Below, one piece after another: positions 9,175-18,757 of a stretch of 34,967 nucleotides of DNA (position 1 is its first letter; each line of letters opens with the position of its first letter). The notes beneath the pieces were generated by a model. That model was not told where the DNA came from. It saw only the letters and a list, made by a program, of their open reading frames with translations, and searched no databases. Source of the stretch: Catenaria anguillulae PL171 (lineage: Eukaryota; Blastocladiomycota; Blastocladiomycetes; Blastocladiales; Catenariaceae); the NCBI GenBank assembly GCA_002102555.1, contig MCFL01000253.1, forward strand, positions 1 through 34,967, read 5' to 3'. The translations under genes were made by a program, and so were the position numbers.

Positions 9175-10568
9175 ACCAACCACGCCCATGTGTACCACCA
9201 CTTCACGATCACGCAAGTTCTGACATTCATACTTTTCCGAGCCCCGGACGTCCTGTTTATCGTCGTAGGCCACGGCAGTCTCAACGCCGACGTTCTCGGC
9301 GCCGCAAAAAGAAACACTGCAGGCGTCGACGTTTCCGTTCTCGTTCAACTCCAGCTTCCTTCTTTCGCCCTTCAGCGCGATCCAATTTCCACGATGGAGG
9401 TCATTTCGAAAAACGAGCCCGTTCGGCACCATGTTCACGCTCATCTGCGGCTGACTCTCACCAACGCCGTTCCATTTCATGTCACCCAATCAGCCCAATC
9501 CCGAAAACTTCTCCGTATCCACCTGTGCTTCCGTGGAACGTCAATCCTACTATGTCGTCAAGCCAACGTCGGCGGTTACGCCGTCGCATGATTCGGCGGT
9601 GGATCGCTGAACGCAATTGGCGCCGTATTGCGGCTACTTTACCTATTGAAGTGGCCGACCCGTTTATCTTGTCTTTGCTCAACGACCCTGATGCGATTGC
9701 CATTTACTGCATCAACATTGTCGATGGAGAGGGTCGTGATGCTGTGTTTGGAGAGGGGGAAGAAGGGCTTACCTCACCTGGGAATAGTGAGCCCGAGTTG
9801 GTATGTCCGGTTGTTGAGACATCAGGCCCTGATCCCGATCCACCTTCCCTTCAGTGTGATTTTTCCGATGATTTCAGCAAGTTGTCCGCCGAGTTCCACA
9901 ATTCGATTTCGCATGGCAACTACGACTGCTGCACTGCCTCAAAGCGAGTATCAGTCAAAGTGCGACCCGTCAACAAGGCCAGCGATGATGGTTCAGCACC
10001 TGTTGGCCACCACCACCACAACTATCGACCTCGCATGCCTTGCAACCCTCCTCCCCCTCCACGGCTTACTTCCGACAACGAGTCTCGCATTCACCTCGGC
10101 CCTGGACTCAACCAACATGAGCGTGATGCATTCCTTGCTTTGCTCCGTCAGCACGATGCAGCCCTCGCGTTCGATGACTCTCATCTTGGCCTACTCAAGC
10201 CATCGGTTGAGCTACCTGTACATATCAGAACAGCACCACATGAACCCTGGCAGCAGCGCATCGGGCGACTTGGTCGAGCCGAGTATGAAGCAGCAATCGC
10301 CATTCTGCGCAAGCGAATCGAGCAAGGTGTCCTTGAATACTCACATGGTCCTTACTCATCTCGTTGGTTTCTTGTTAAAAAGTCCAATGGCGGATTCAGG
10401 TTCATCCAAGATGTGCGTCCACTCAATGCCGTTACTTTGCGCGATGCCAACGTCCCGCCAATTATGGAGAGTCTTGTGGAGCGTGTCGCTGGATTCCCAT
10501 TGTACTCTACTTTGGACATGAAATCTGGGTACGACCAAGTCCCACTTGACGTCAAACTCGTGATTTGA
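9145..10568 (+). CDS. retrotransposon Pol, part 1: basic linker and N-terminal half of reverse transcriptase
   Basis: Frame 3, entered by -1 shifting at 9147. An alternative internal ATG lies near 9552 if reinitiation occurs instead. The first 150 or so residues are very Arg/Ser-rich (arginine clusters at about 9258-9345 and 9555-9600). A variable acidic segment follows, then the RT N-terminus. The WQQRIGRL...YEAAIAILRKRIEQGVLEYSHGPYSSRWFLVKKSNG stretch (given in pieces here: YEAAIAILRKRIEQG, SRWFLVKKSNGGFR, RFIQDVRPLNAVT) matches gypsy RT motifs 1-2. Motif A LDMKSGYDQ has its catalytic Asp at 10515. The frame ends at TGA 10566-10568, inside RT. The protein-like frame continues in frame 2, so this is an internal one-base break, not a natural end. 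Confidence 0.88.
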
Positions 10569-13087
10569 CTGCTCTGTGGACCCCTTTGGGACTTTTGCGG
10601 ATGACACGATTACCGCAAGGTTGGACTAACAGTGTGGCGGTCTATGATCGTATCATGGCTCGTATTCTGGCTCCTGTGCGTGGTGTTTGCGCCGAGTCTT
10701 ACCTGGACGATGTGGTCGTGTGTGGCCCGAGTCGCGAACGCGACACAACAATTGGTGTGGATGGTTTGCGTGTGTTTGTGCGGCAACATTTGGATTCTCT
10801 CGGCAAAGTCTTGGGTCTCATTGCCGATGCCGGTTTGACCATTGCTGTCGACAAGATGTACATTGCATTCCCAACTGCAACTGTCCTGGGAACGATTGTC
10901 AGTTTGTTTGGGCGTCGGCCGGCCGACAAGCTCGTCGACAAGATTCTCGCTTGGGGACGCCCCACGCATTTGCGTGAGTTACGTGGTTTCATTGCTCTGG
11001 TTTCTCAAGTACGCATGTACATACCTCAACTCAGTACTTTCCTTGACCCCCTCCTGCAACCTATCCGAGGTTTGCCATCAGGCATCAAACCCACCAGCCC
11101 GATCAACTGGACTTTGCAAGCTGAGCAAGCATTCTCGGCTCTCAAGGACCAAATTGCCAAGATCAAACCACTCCGTTGCCCTGACCAGCACCCAGAAGCG
11201 CCGCTCAAGTTGTTTACGGACGCATCGGACGTTGGTTGTGGTGCAGCACTCATGATTGAAGAACAAGGCAAGTTGCTTCCAGTTCGTTTCGAGTCGGTTG
11301 TTATGAACACGGCCCAACGCGGGTATCATGCAGCAAAACGAGAGCTGTTGGCCATGGTCGTTGCGATCAAGAAGCTTCACCACATTGTGTTCAATCGCAG
11401 ACTGACTATTTACTCTGACTCGTCTGCTGCATGTGGGATGGTCAATATCCCCAGTGATGCTCCCGATGCAACGTTGCTCCGTTGGGTGACGGTGATTCGT
11501 GGGTTTGTGGAAAAAGCCGAGCATCTTCCTCGCGTCAAGAATCCAGTTGCCGATGCACTGTCAAGGATGGAAACCATTGCGTCTGGCTACGAGAACATGG
11601 TAGCGTATTCCGAAGCTGAGCTCGACCAGTTTGTGGATGTCAACATTGACCGACTTTGCCTCGCTGTTGACCTGGGTGGCTTTTTGGTGGGCAATGCCGA
11701 GCTGCATCATTCGGCCCAATCACTCAACGACCATCATTCCCTGATTATCCGTGTGCTTCAGAATCCTGGGTCGGTTTTCCCAGAAGAGCTGTTGCAAGAC
11801 GCCGAGGGGTATGTTGTGATTGAAGGCCAATTGTACAGGTATGATGCAGATCGCCCGCCAAGATTTGTCATTGATTGCCCTGAAGCTCAACTCAAGACCA
11901 TCCGCGCGGTTCATGATGAGCTTGGCCACCGGGGATTTTCCGCCACGTATGCTGCCATTCGAACTCGATGGTATTGGCAAGGCCAGCGGCGTCAAGTTGA
12001 ACATTTCATCAAGCTTTGCGATGCTTGCCAACGACATTGTCGGGCCCAGGACCAGGTCGCGTTCGGCAGTCGAGTTGTACCATCGTTTCCCATGCAAGAA
12101 ATTGGTCTCGATCATCTCAAGATTGATGACGGCTATGTACTGGCCGCCCGTTGTCATTTTTCTGGTTGGGTAGAAGCTGCCGAGGTCCCGTCGACAGAAG
12201 CAGTTCATATTCCTCCATTCCTCGAGCGATACGTTTTCTCTCGTCATGGCATTCCAGAACGTATCGTTGTTGATAACCAATGTGGGAGTGAAGAAACAGA
12301 AGCCTTTGTAAAGTTACGAGGAAGCCAGTTGGTTCGGATTTCCGCATACAACCCACAAGGCAACGGGATAGTCGAGCGTGGACATTCCATTTTGCTTCGT
12401 TCGCTTGCCAAAATGTCTGACGTGTATCATGCATCTTGGAGGTTGCTGCTTGATAGGGCTTTATGGGCGGATCGGGTCACACCAAGAGCTGCAACAGGCC
12501 GGTCCCCATTCTACCTGGTTTACGGTCGCGAGGCCCGGTTGCAAGCGCAAGAAAATCTGCCCGTAGTGCAAGCTCTCAGTCATCTGGAAGCATTGTCGAG
12601 GCTCGCCAACGACCGTCTTGATGCAGTTGAGGCCGTGTCTCGCGTTCGGCGCGCTCAACGTGAACGTTCCCAAGTTGTGACTTCAAAGCAATTGCATGCT
12701 GGTGACATGGTCCTTCGCCGTGATCCCAAATTTTCAACATCCGGCAAGCTCGCGGCCCCATTCATTGGTCCCTACGTTGTTCTCAAACAAGTCATTTCAC
12801 AGCGTGGTGGATCGTTGCCCGTCTTTCGTTTGGGCGACATTGCAACTGGGGATTATGCAGGCACCTTTCACCGACGTCAACTGCGTCCGTACTATGCACA
12901 AAGTCAACACGCAAGACGGATGGCTTTTCAAGCAATGACGTCCATGCTACGCAAGACCATTGTCAAGCGGCGTTACAACCCGCGCGCCAACGTTACCCAA
13001 ATGCGCAAGCGGGCACATCAATGGCGTGCATTCGATTCTGTGATTGGTCACGATGGTGAACAACCGCTTCCTTCGTTCTTGACCTAG
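10550..13087 (+). CDS. retrotransposon Pol, part 2: RT C-terminal half, RNase H, integrase
   Basis: Frame 2 is open from 10550 (after an in-frame TGA at 10547) to TAG at 13085-13087. The RT continues with TPLGLLRMTRLPQGWTNS (motif B) and the catalytic YLDD at 10700-10711. RNase H (about 11200-11560) shows FTDASD, KRELLAM and YSDSSA acidic residues. The integrase zinc-binding region has H-x4-H near 11912 and CDAC near 12017. The integrase core has Asp at 12110 (GLDHL), Asp at 12272 (VVDNQ) and Glu at 12374 (GIVERGH). A GPY/F-type module (APFIGPYVV) lies near 12760. No chromodomain is visible after it; the C-terminus is basic. The Asp-Glu spacing has 33 intervening residues rather than the usual 35. 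Confidence 0.93.
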   Translation, partial: RQTRDLTALWTPLGLLRMTRLPQGWTNSVAVYDRIMARILAPVRGVCAESYLDDVVVCGPSRERDTTIGVDGLRVFVRQHLDSLGKVLGLIADAGLTIAVDKMYIAFPTATVLGTIVSLFGRRPADKLVDKILAWGRPTHLRELRGFIALVSQVRMYIPQLSTFLDPLLQPIRGLPSGIKPTSPINWTLQAEQAFSALKDQIAKIKPLRCPDQHPEAPLKLFTDASDVGCGAALMIEEQGKLLPVRFESVVMNTAQRGYHAAKRELLAMVVAIKKLHHIVFNRRLTIYSDSSAACGMVNIPSDAPDATLLRWVTVIRGFVEKAEHLPRVKNPVADALSRMETIASGYENMVAYSEAELDQFVDVNIDRLCLAVDLGGFLVGNAELHHSAQSLNDHHSLIIRVLQNPGSVFPEELLQDAEGYVVIEGQLYRYDADRPPRFVIDCPEAQLKTIRAVHDELGHRGFSATYAAIRTRWYWQGQRRQVEHFIKLCDACQRHCRAQDQVAFGSRVVPSFPMQEIGLDHLKIDDGYVLAARCHFSGWVEAAEVPSTEAVHIPPFLERYVFSRHGIPERIVVDNQCGSEETEAFVKLRGSQLVRISAYNPQGNGIVERGHSILLRSLAKMSDVYHASWRLLLDRALWADRVTPRAATGRSPFYLVYGREARLQAQENLPVVQALSHLEALSRLANDRLDAVEAVSRVRRAQRERSQVVTSKQLHAGDMVLRRDPKFSTSGKLAAPFIGPYVVLKQVISQRGGSLPVFRLGDIATGDYAGTFHRRQLRPYYAQSQHARRMAFQAMTSMLRKTIVKRRYNPRANVTQMRKRAHQWRAFDSVIGHDGEQPLPSFLT

Positions 13088-13101
13088 ATTTCCAGATATC
13101 C

Positions 13102-13114
13102 GAGGGGGGAATGG
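13102..13114 (+). promoter_or_regulatory. polypurine tract, plus-strand primer
   Basis: GAGGGGGGAATGG lies directly before the 3' LTR and 14 nt after the pol stop, the expected position for priming plus-strand DNA synthesis. One T interrupts the purines. Confidence 0.85.
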
Positions 13115-13784
13115 TGTCACGACCCAATGGGTCGAAACATGCCCGTCATGTGTAAGTAAACGGGCCGTCGATCTGTACAGTCTGTGTTGGCGAAACGGGA
13201 TCTCAATGGATCGATCTTGCGATGGTCCAGGCAGCAAGCACATGTATACTAACATCGCGTTTTGTGGGGAACAATCAAAACCTCGTCGCCCCCCATTTTT
13301 TGTGCGCTCTGCCGGACTATTCGTATCTTTACTGACATGGTAATCTACATGATTTACTTTGTTGTCAGGTTCGTGTTACTCTTTCCATTCCCGTTTTGGC
13401 CGTGTGTATCGTTTCTCTTATACCCCGTTCCGACTCAGTCCCTCCTGTCACATTCTGTCCCGATTCACTGGCGCGTTTCATTCCCATTCCAGTGTTTATC
13501 GTTCCAACGTTTCTTAATGGTCTGTCAGTTTATCTCATCTTCAGTGGAGTCTCCTTTTTTCGGCTTGTCCCAATCTCTCTACACGTTTTCTCATCGTTTG
13601 TTACTTTCCGACCTTGTTATCTTTGGACAAGTTCTGTCGCTTCACGTTCTTTTATTGTTGGATCTGTAATAAACGGCCGGACTATTCGTATCTTTACTGA
13701 CATGGTAATCTACATGATTTACTTTGTTGTCAGTACGAGATCTCAGTCCCTAACCAGCACAACTCCGATACCAAGATCGCGACA
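13115..13784 (+). repeat. 3' long terminal repeat (670 bp)
   Basis: Near-identical to 4751-5415 and five bases longer. It starts TGTCACG and ends CGCGACA, directly followed by CTCA. The internal direct repeat is present as two 58-bp copies at 13311-13368 and 13676-13733, both with the extra T (GGTAATCTAC). AATAAA at 13668-13673 is the likely polyadenylation signal for the element's transcript. Confidence 0.97.
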
Positions 13785-13788
13785 CTCA
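13785..13788. repeat. target-site duplication, right copy (CTCA)
   Basis: Matches 4747-4750 and directly follows the 3' LTR. Confidence 0.8.
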
Positions 13789-14480
13789 TCAATACACTCG
13801 TTCCCGGTATATATACAAGAGGGTGGTTGCGGCGATATGTCACTGACTGGCGCAGGGGGGTGGCTGCATCCATCCCGCCGTGCCATTGAATCTCGCTCGT
13901 CATGAAGCGATGACCATTGCATATCTACCCTGATCCTTCCACATATTGAACGAATGGATGTACCAGCTAAGTGCCCAACCTGCCCAGTAAATCTTTCAGT
14001 CCCATGTCACTCAAGTCGAGCCGTTCACTTTTCAACGACGCCGCGGTCCTGACATACGATAAAGAAACATGCACGCCTCTGGGCAACGGAAATATGCCAG
14101 AAAAGCATGAGAGTGAATTGTATGTTCAATCGGTGCGGCCGCCTCGCCATCGCTCCCGCACGCTACAGCAGGATCATGGGGCGTGGATAAAATAATCGGA
14201 TTGGACTGGTGTCCAACATTCGCGGCCGCCTCGTTATTCCTGATCATCTTGTGGAGTACAGTTGCAGATGGAGTGTTCGCAAGAACGCGTCACCGTCCAA
14301 ATTTGCGAAATCATGGGTCACGAAAGAGAAGCAGATTGCCGAATTGACCCACTTTCACTCGATGCAATTCACTTGCATGTTCCACCAACTCCATCTACAC
14401 CCTCTCCCACGCGCCTGATCCTTTCCACGTCGCATCCGTAGTTGAGCCCACTCTCCACAAAAGTCGCCCGCGCCACTACC
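13785..14480. other. intergenic region between the 3' LTR and CCDC39
   Basis: About 700 bp without a convincing gene. A TATA-like TATATATA string lies near 13808-13816, about 670 bp upstream of the CCDC39 start, too far to assign to that gene with confidence. Should contain the CCDC39 promoter. The upstream LTR is co-oriented with CCDC39. Confidence 0.55.
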
Positions 14481-17400
14481 ATGCTGCGCTACACCGACTA
14501 CGGGGCGCTGCCGCCGTTTGCCAACGCGGCCAACCGTGCCCTCGACAAACAAGTTCGCGCCAAAGAAGCCCATCTTGTGCGCGTGACTGCCGACCTCGAC
14601 GACCAAGCACAACGTGCCTCTGCCTTGCTTCGTCACTTGCAACACATGAAGCAACAGCTCGCGCACGTCCAATCACTCAACGATGCGCGCGGCCGTGAAA
14701 TAGAAACCGAGGATCATCTCAAGTCCGTGGCGGAACGCGAGGTTGGCAGGCTGGCGGCCGACATGAAGCGTATGGCCAAGGAGCTCGAGGGTGTACAGGA
14801 ACAGGCAGGCGTCGCGCAAAACACGATTTTCAGGACAGGAGAAAAGATTGCAAAGCTGCGGGCGCAGCTCAAGCAGGAGGAAAAGGAGTTGGATGATTGG
14901 TTGAAGGTGCAGCAGGAAAAAGAGGAGGACAATGTGATTTTGAGCAAGTATGCAAAGGAGGATGAGGGAAAGAGTCGCGAGTTGGCGCTCGTCATAGAAA
15001 AACTCGTGGGCGAAGTGGGCGCAAAGCGTGCAGAGCTGAACCAGGCCGTAGGTTATCTTTGTTTCTTGCTCCAATCACTGGAAAATGCGACTCACACACT
15101 CGAACACGCCTAGTTGACGGAAACACAAGTGTCGCAAATGGAAGTCGAGCGGATTGCCGTCGAGTTTCGCCAGCTGCACCAGGAACGCCAAGAGCTGCTG
15201 TCGCAGTGGGAAGCTGCTATTTCCACCATGCGCAAGCGCGACGTGCAGATTGAGCAGGCACAGGAGCGGTACGAGGGATTGAAGACGGAAGAGGTCGAAA
15301 AGCAGGAAAAGATCAATGAGCGGCAGCGGCAGTTGGATGAAAAGCTGGAGACAAAGGCTGAGATCGAGAAAAGCATCCAGACGCTCGATCGTCATGTTGC
15401 CAAGCTCAAGTATGTTTGCGTTTTTTTTTTGTATTACCATGTGCTCATTTTGGCTAGATGTGGGGAAGGCTGACGCACAGACAACAGGGGCGACCAAGTC
15501 GAGGCAACGCAGGCTCTCATTGCATACCAAGACGAGCTGGAGGCACATCGGACGCATCTCAACCGAAGTACGCTCTTTCACTCGCGACCGTGTAAATTTC
15601 TTGGTCATTTCCTGATTGGCACATGCGTTTCCATGCTCGGTGTGGAACAGCCGCCAACGACGTGCAAGCCAAACGCGCCGAAGTCCAGCGGCTGCAAGAG
15701 GACGTGGCCAACAAGACGCAGCAACAAGCCGCCGAAGAAAAACGGTATGCCGGGCTGCAAGCCAAGCTCAAGCAAGTCATGGAAAAGACGGGTACAAAGG
15801 AAGAAAAGGCGGCGGAGCTTGCCGAATACCTGCGGCAGGATGAAGTGCGCAACAAGGATTTGGACAAGCAGATCAAGGCGTTGAAGGACTTGAGTACGTT
15901 GCCCAACGAACGAACGACATCACCAACCATGAGAATCATGACAAACTTACATCCACCTTGCATACAGCCTTCAAACACAACCAAGACCTATTCAAGCTAC
16001 GCCAAGACGAAAAGACACTGCACGCCGAAATCTCTGGCGCACGCGCTGCCATTCGCAACCTCACGTCGAAAATCACAAGGCTTGACCAAGAATCGATTGC
16101 GCAACGATCGCTCATCTACAACCAAGAATACACGCTGCAACAGCTCGAGCGCAAAGTCAAGCGAGCACAAGGCGACCGATCCGACGAGGAGCAAGCCGCC
16201 CTGAATGCGAAAATCGCACGTCTCAATGAGCAGCTCGAGCGCGCCGTGGAGCATCACGTGCTACTGAGCGCACAGCTGAAAAAAGCCCAGGACGATTTCC
16301 GCCACGCCAAACGCCGCGTCGATGTGTTGGCCAAGGAACAGGCGGGCGTCACGGACCAGATTGACGAGCTCAACCTGTACATTACGAGTGCAACAGCACA
16401 GTTGGCGGCCAAAATCAAGGACAAGGAAGAGGTCATGGTCGAGGCGGCCGTGCTCAAGCTCGAGGTCAAGAAGTTGCGCGGGTTTATGCACGCAAGGGCT
16501 GACGAGGTGCTTGCTCTCGAGTCGCGCCAGGTCCAGTTGCAGTTGGCGCTCGAGGAACGCACCCACGAGATTCACTTGCACAAGCAAATGCTCAAGGCAC
16601 AGATTCGTGCGGCCGAGGACGAGCGGTATGCCGCGGCGGCAGAGTTGCGCGAACGCCAGCACCAGGTGGAGCTCATGAAGACGCGGTACGAGATATTGAT
16701 GGCGCAGATTTCGGGCACGGGCAACGACGCCGACGAAGACGGTGGGGAGGGAGGTGGCGGCGGCGGCGGCGAAAAGTCGCAGGCATACTACATTATTCGC
16801 GCGGCGCAGCAGCGAGAGAATTTGCAGCGGCAAGGCGACGACATGGATGCAAAGATTCAGGCGGCCGAAAAGGAAATCAAGGCCATGGAAAACACGTTGC
16901 GCCTGCTCAACAGCAAAAACGACAAGTTCAAGTCGCACTTGGGAGCCGCCGACGTAAGCCCACAAGATCTCGAGCACAAGGCCTACTTGCAAGCGCAACT
17001 CGACTCTGCACTTGCAACGCTCAAGCACAAGCAAAGCGTCTTGTCTACGCTGCAACAGGAGCTGGCCGTGGCAGAACAGCAGCTTGCAGCCATCTCGGCC
17101 GAAGAGGCAAGGGAGCATACAGTCGTTGCGCAACTCGTTGCGCAGCGTGCTGCTTTGGACAAGCAGGTGGAAGAGGCGGCTGCGAAAAAGAAGCGCGCAG
17201 AGCAAGTGGTTGTGCGGCTGGTCAAGGAAATCAAGGCGGCGCGCGGGTTGAGCAAGGCCGACGTGTTGGACGAGGAGGTGGACATGGCGGGGCGCGAGTA
17301 CCGGGATGCGGCAAACTATGCGCTGCACAAGGCCAATGAAGTACTGGATCGGCACTTGGCTAGCTATGTGCATGGAACAGCGGCCAGGGAGGGTCCAGAT

Positions 17401-18015
17401 GGCAGCAGAAGCGGGCAGGTGCTTGGAGGGGCAGCGCCAAGAGCAATGCAGCGGTTCCAGGAGTTGATGGAAGAGCTGGGCATTCAGCCACCGTCAAGGC
17501 CCTTGACACGGGTGTCGTCGCGGGCGGGTGGACATCAGTCACCCGTGGCGGCAGTGTTGGCAAGGCAAGGAGCGGGATCGCGGGCGCCATCGAGGTTGGC
17601 GCCAACACCGAGCAAGGTGGCTGCGGGTCACCATGCTGTGGGCCATGGGACGAGTAGTTCGAGTCCGTGTGCAAGTCCAGTGATGTTGTCCATGCCCGTT
17701 TCCCATTCCGTGCCTGGTGGAGGAACAAGCAGTGGTGCTGGTCGCATGTCGCCCAAAGTACCGGCGGGCGTCTCGGTGCGTCGCTCGAGCGTGCCCAAGG
17801 GTGGATCCGGGGCCAATTCGCCCGTGCATGGGAGCAGTTCTGGGAAGGCAGCCGCGAGTCCAATAACACTGCCGCTTCTGCCCACAATGGGCGTTGGTGT
17901 TGGAATGCAGCAGAAGACGCTGAGCCGAGCAGGGTCGTCTGTTGGATCGAGTCGGGCAAGCTCGCGAGCTGGATCTCGGGCGAGTATGGCGGGAGGAGGA
18001 GGGATGGCGCGCTGA
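14481..18015 (+). CDS. CCDC39: coiled-coil domain-containing protein 39 homologue (axonemal molecular ruler), five exons
   Basis: Exons 14481-15047, 15114-15409, 15488-15567, 15651-15893 and 15968-18015 give 3234 nt, or 1077 residues. Introns are 66, 78, 83 and 74 nt, each GT-AG with matching phase (0, 2, 1, 1). Collinear similarity to animal CCDC39 runs through the protein: RQELLSQWEAAISTMRKRD in exon 2, HLNRTANDVQA across intron 3, and KSQAYYIIRAAQQRENLQ plus DAKIQAAEKEIKAMENTL in exon 5. Residues about 10-860 are almost continuous coiled coil. A Gly-rich insertion sits near residue 654, and residues about 866-1077 form a Ser/Gly/Pro-rich basic tail, longer than the Ser-rich tail of the 941-residue human protein. 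With CCDC40, this protein (FAP59 in Chlamydomonas) sets the 96-nm axonemal repeat and is needed for dynein regulatory complex and inner-arm attachment. Its presence implies a motile flagellum. Confidence 0.95.
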
Positions 18016-18757
18016 GTGTATCTTTTTTCGCTTCATACAAGTGCATGCATACAGACATACTTGGTATGCTTCAGATCCATGTGAGACAGGCCAGACAGCG
18101 ATCAGAACGGAACATGGGAAGATGGGAAGGGATTACCTACAGAGTTAGACTGGTCACGACCAGCTCATTCCGAATCATGCCGGTTGGGCAGTCGGAACAG
18201 AGCGGGATCGTGGGTCATCGTCTCGTCGATGCAACAGATCGATTTTGTGCACCATATGCATGGTGGCCATGACAACTGGCGATTCGTCATTCATCAGTCA
18301 CCCCGCGCAATCATGGTTCCCATTATTACACAATATAGTATAGTATGGCCTCCATCCATGAATGAACGATGACGGCCATGCCAGTGACCGCGGCCGCCGA
18401 AGCTCCGACTCTTTCCTCTACAATGCTTTCGCTGTAAACCGTTCCGCACGCGCGCCACGCACTCAACATAGCAACAGTCACGGTCAAGTACACAAAACAT
18501 CAAAAGCAGACGCAAACCCAAATCCAAACCCAAACCGCAGCTCTTGACTCGGACCGGACCCGAAGCAGAACAAAACTCAAAACTTGCCCGCCTGCTCTGC
18601 ACTTGTTAATACATACTCAACGACCCCCGCCACCCTCCTTCCAAGTTCCAATACCGCATCCATCGCACCGTCTGGGTCCCAATCCCAAGTCCATCCGCCA
18701 ATCAACATTGCAATCGCACACCAAAAGCTTCCGCCCGCCAATCCAACCCAATCAACC
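18016..18757. other. intergenic region between CCDC39 and thiamine pyrophosphokinase
   Basis: About 740 bp: the 3' end of CCDC39 and the 5' region of the next gene, same strand. Only low-complexity sequence is visible: an AACCCAAATCC-like run near 18515-18540 and pyrimidine-rich stretches. No TPP-riboswitch core motif was recognised upstream of the thiamine gene. Confidence 0.55.

Larger units (their letters stand above)
4751..13784 (+). mobile_element. Ty3/gypsy LTR retrotransposon, full length, about 9.03 kb
   Basis: Order: 5' LTR 4751-5415, primer-binding site 5418-5437, gag-protease to 9153, -1 frameshift signal 9141-9174, pol to 13087, polypurine tract 13102-13114, 3' LTR 13115-13784, flanked by CTCA duplications. 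The domain order protease, reverse transcriptase, RNase H, integrase defines Ty3/gypsy (Metaviridae) rather than Ty1/copia. The LTRs are nearly identical (two substitutions, five single-base indels), so insertion was recent. The copy is probably not autonomous as read: the 5' part of gag has frame breaks and RT has a one-base frame break near 10550-10566. The element lies between the divergent PH and CCDC39 genes and is co-oriented with CCDC39. Confidence 0.97.

Noticed and set aside
9190-9591. Frame-1 open frame just after the gag stop
   Set aside because: It overlaps the Arg-rich frame-3 Pol segment, which is continuous with RT and in the -1 frame expected from the slippery site.
13808-13816. 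TATATATA as promoter of CCDC39
   Set aside because: About 670 bp from the start codon with no supporting initiator; kept only as an unassigned string.
13396-13905. 169-codon open frame across the 3' LTR
   Set aside because: The frame is composed of LTR sequence and its flank and has an equivalent in the 5' LTR; no protein motif.
16261-17373. Long leftward open frame opposite CCDC39 exon 5
   Set aside because: The antisense of a coiled-coil exon; Leu/Val/Cys-rich shadow without start context or homology.
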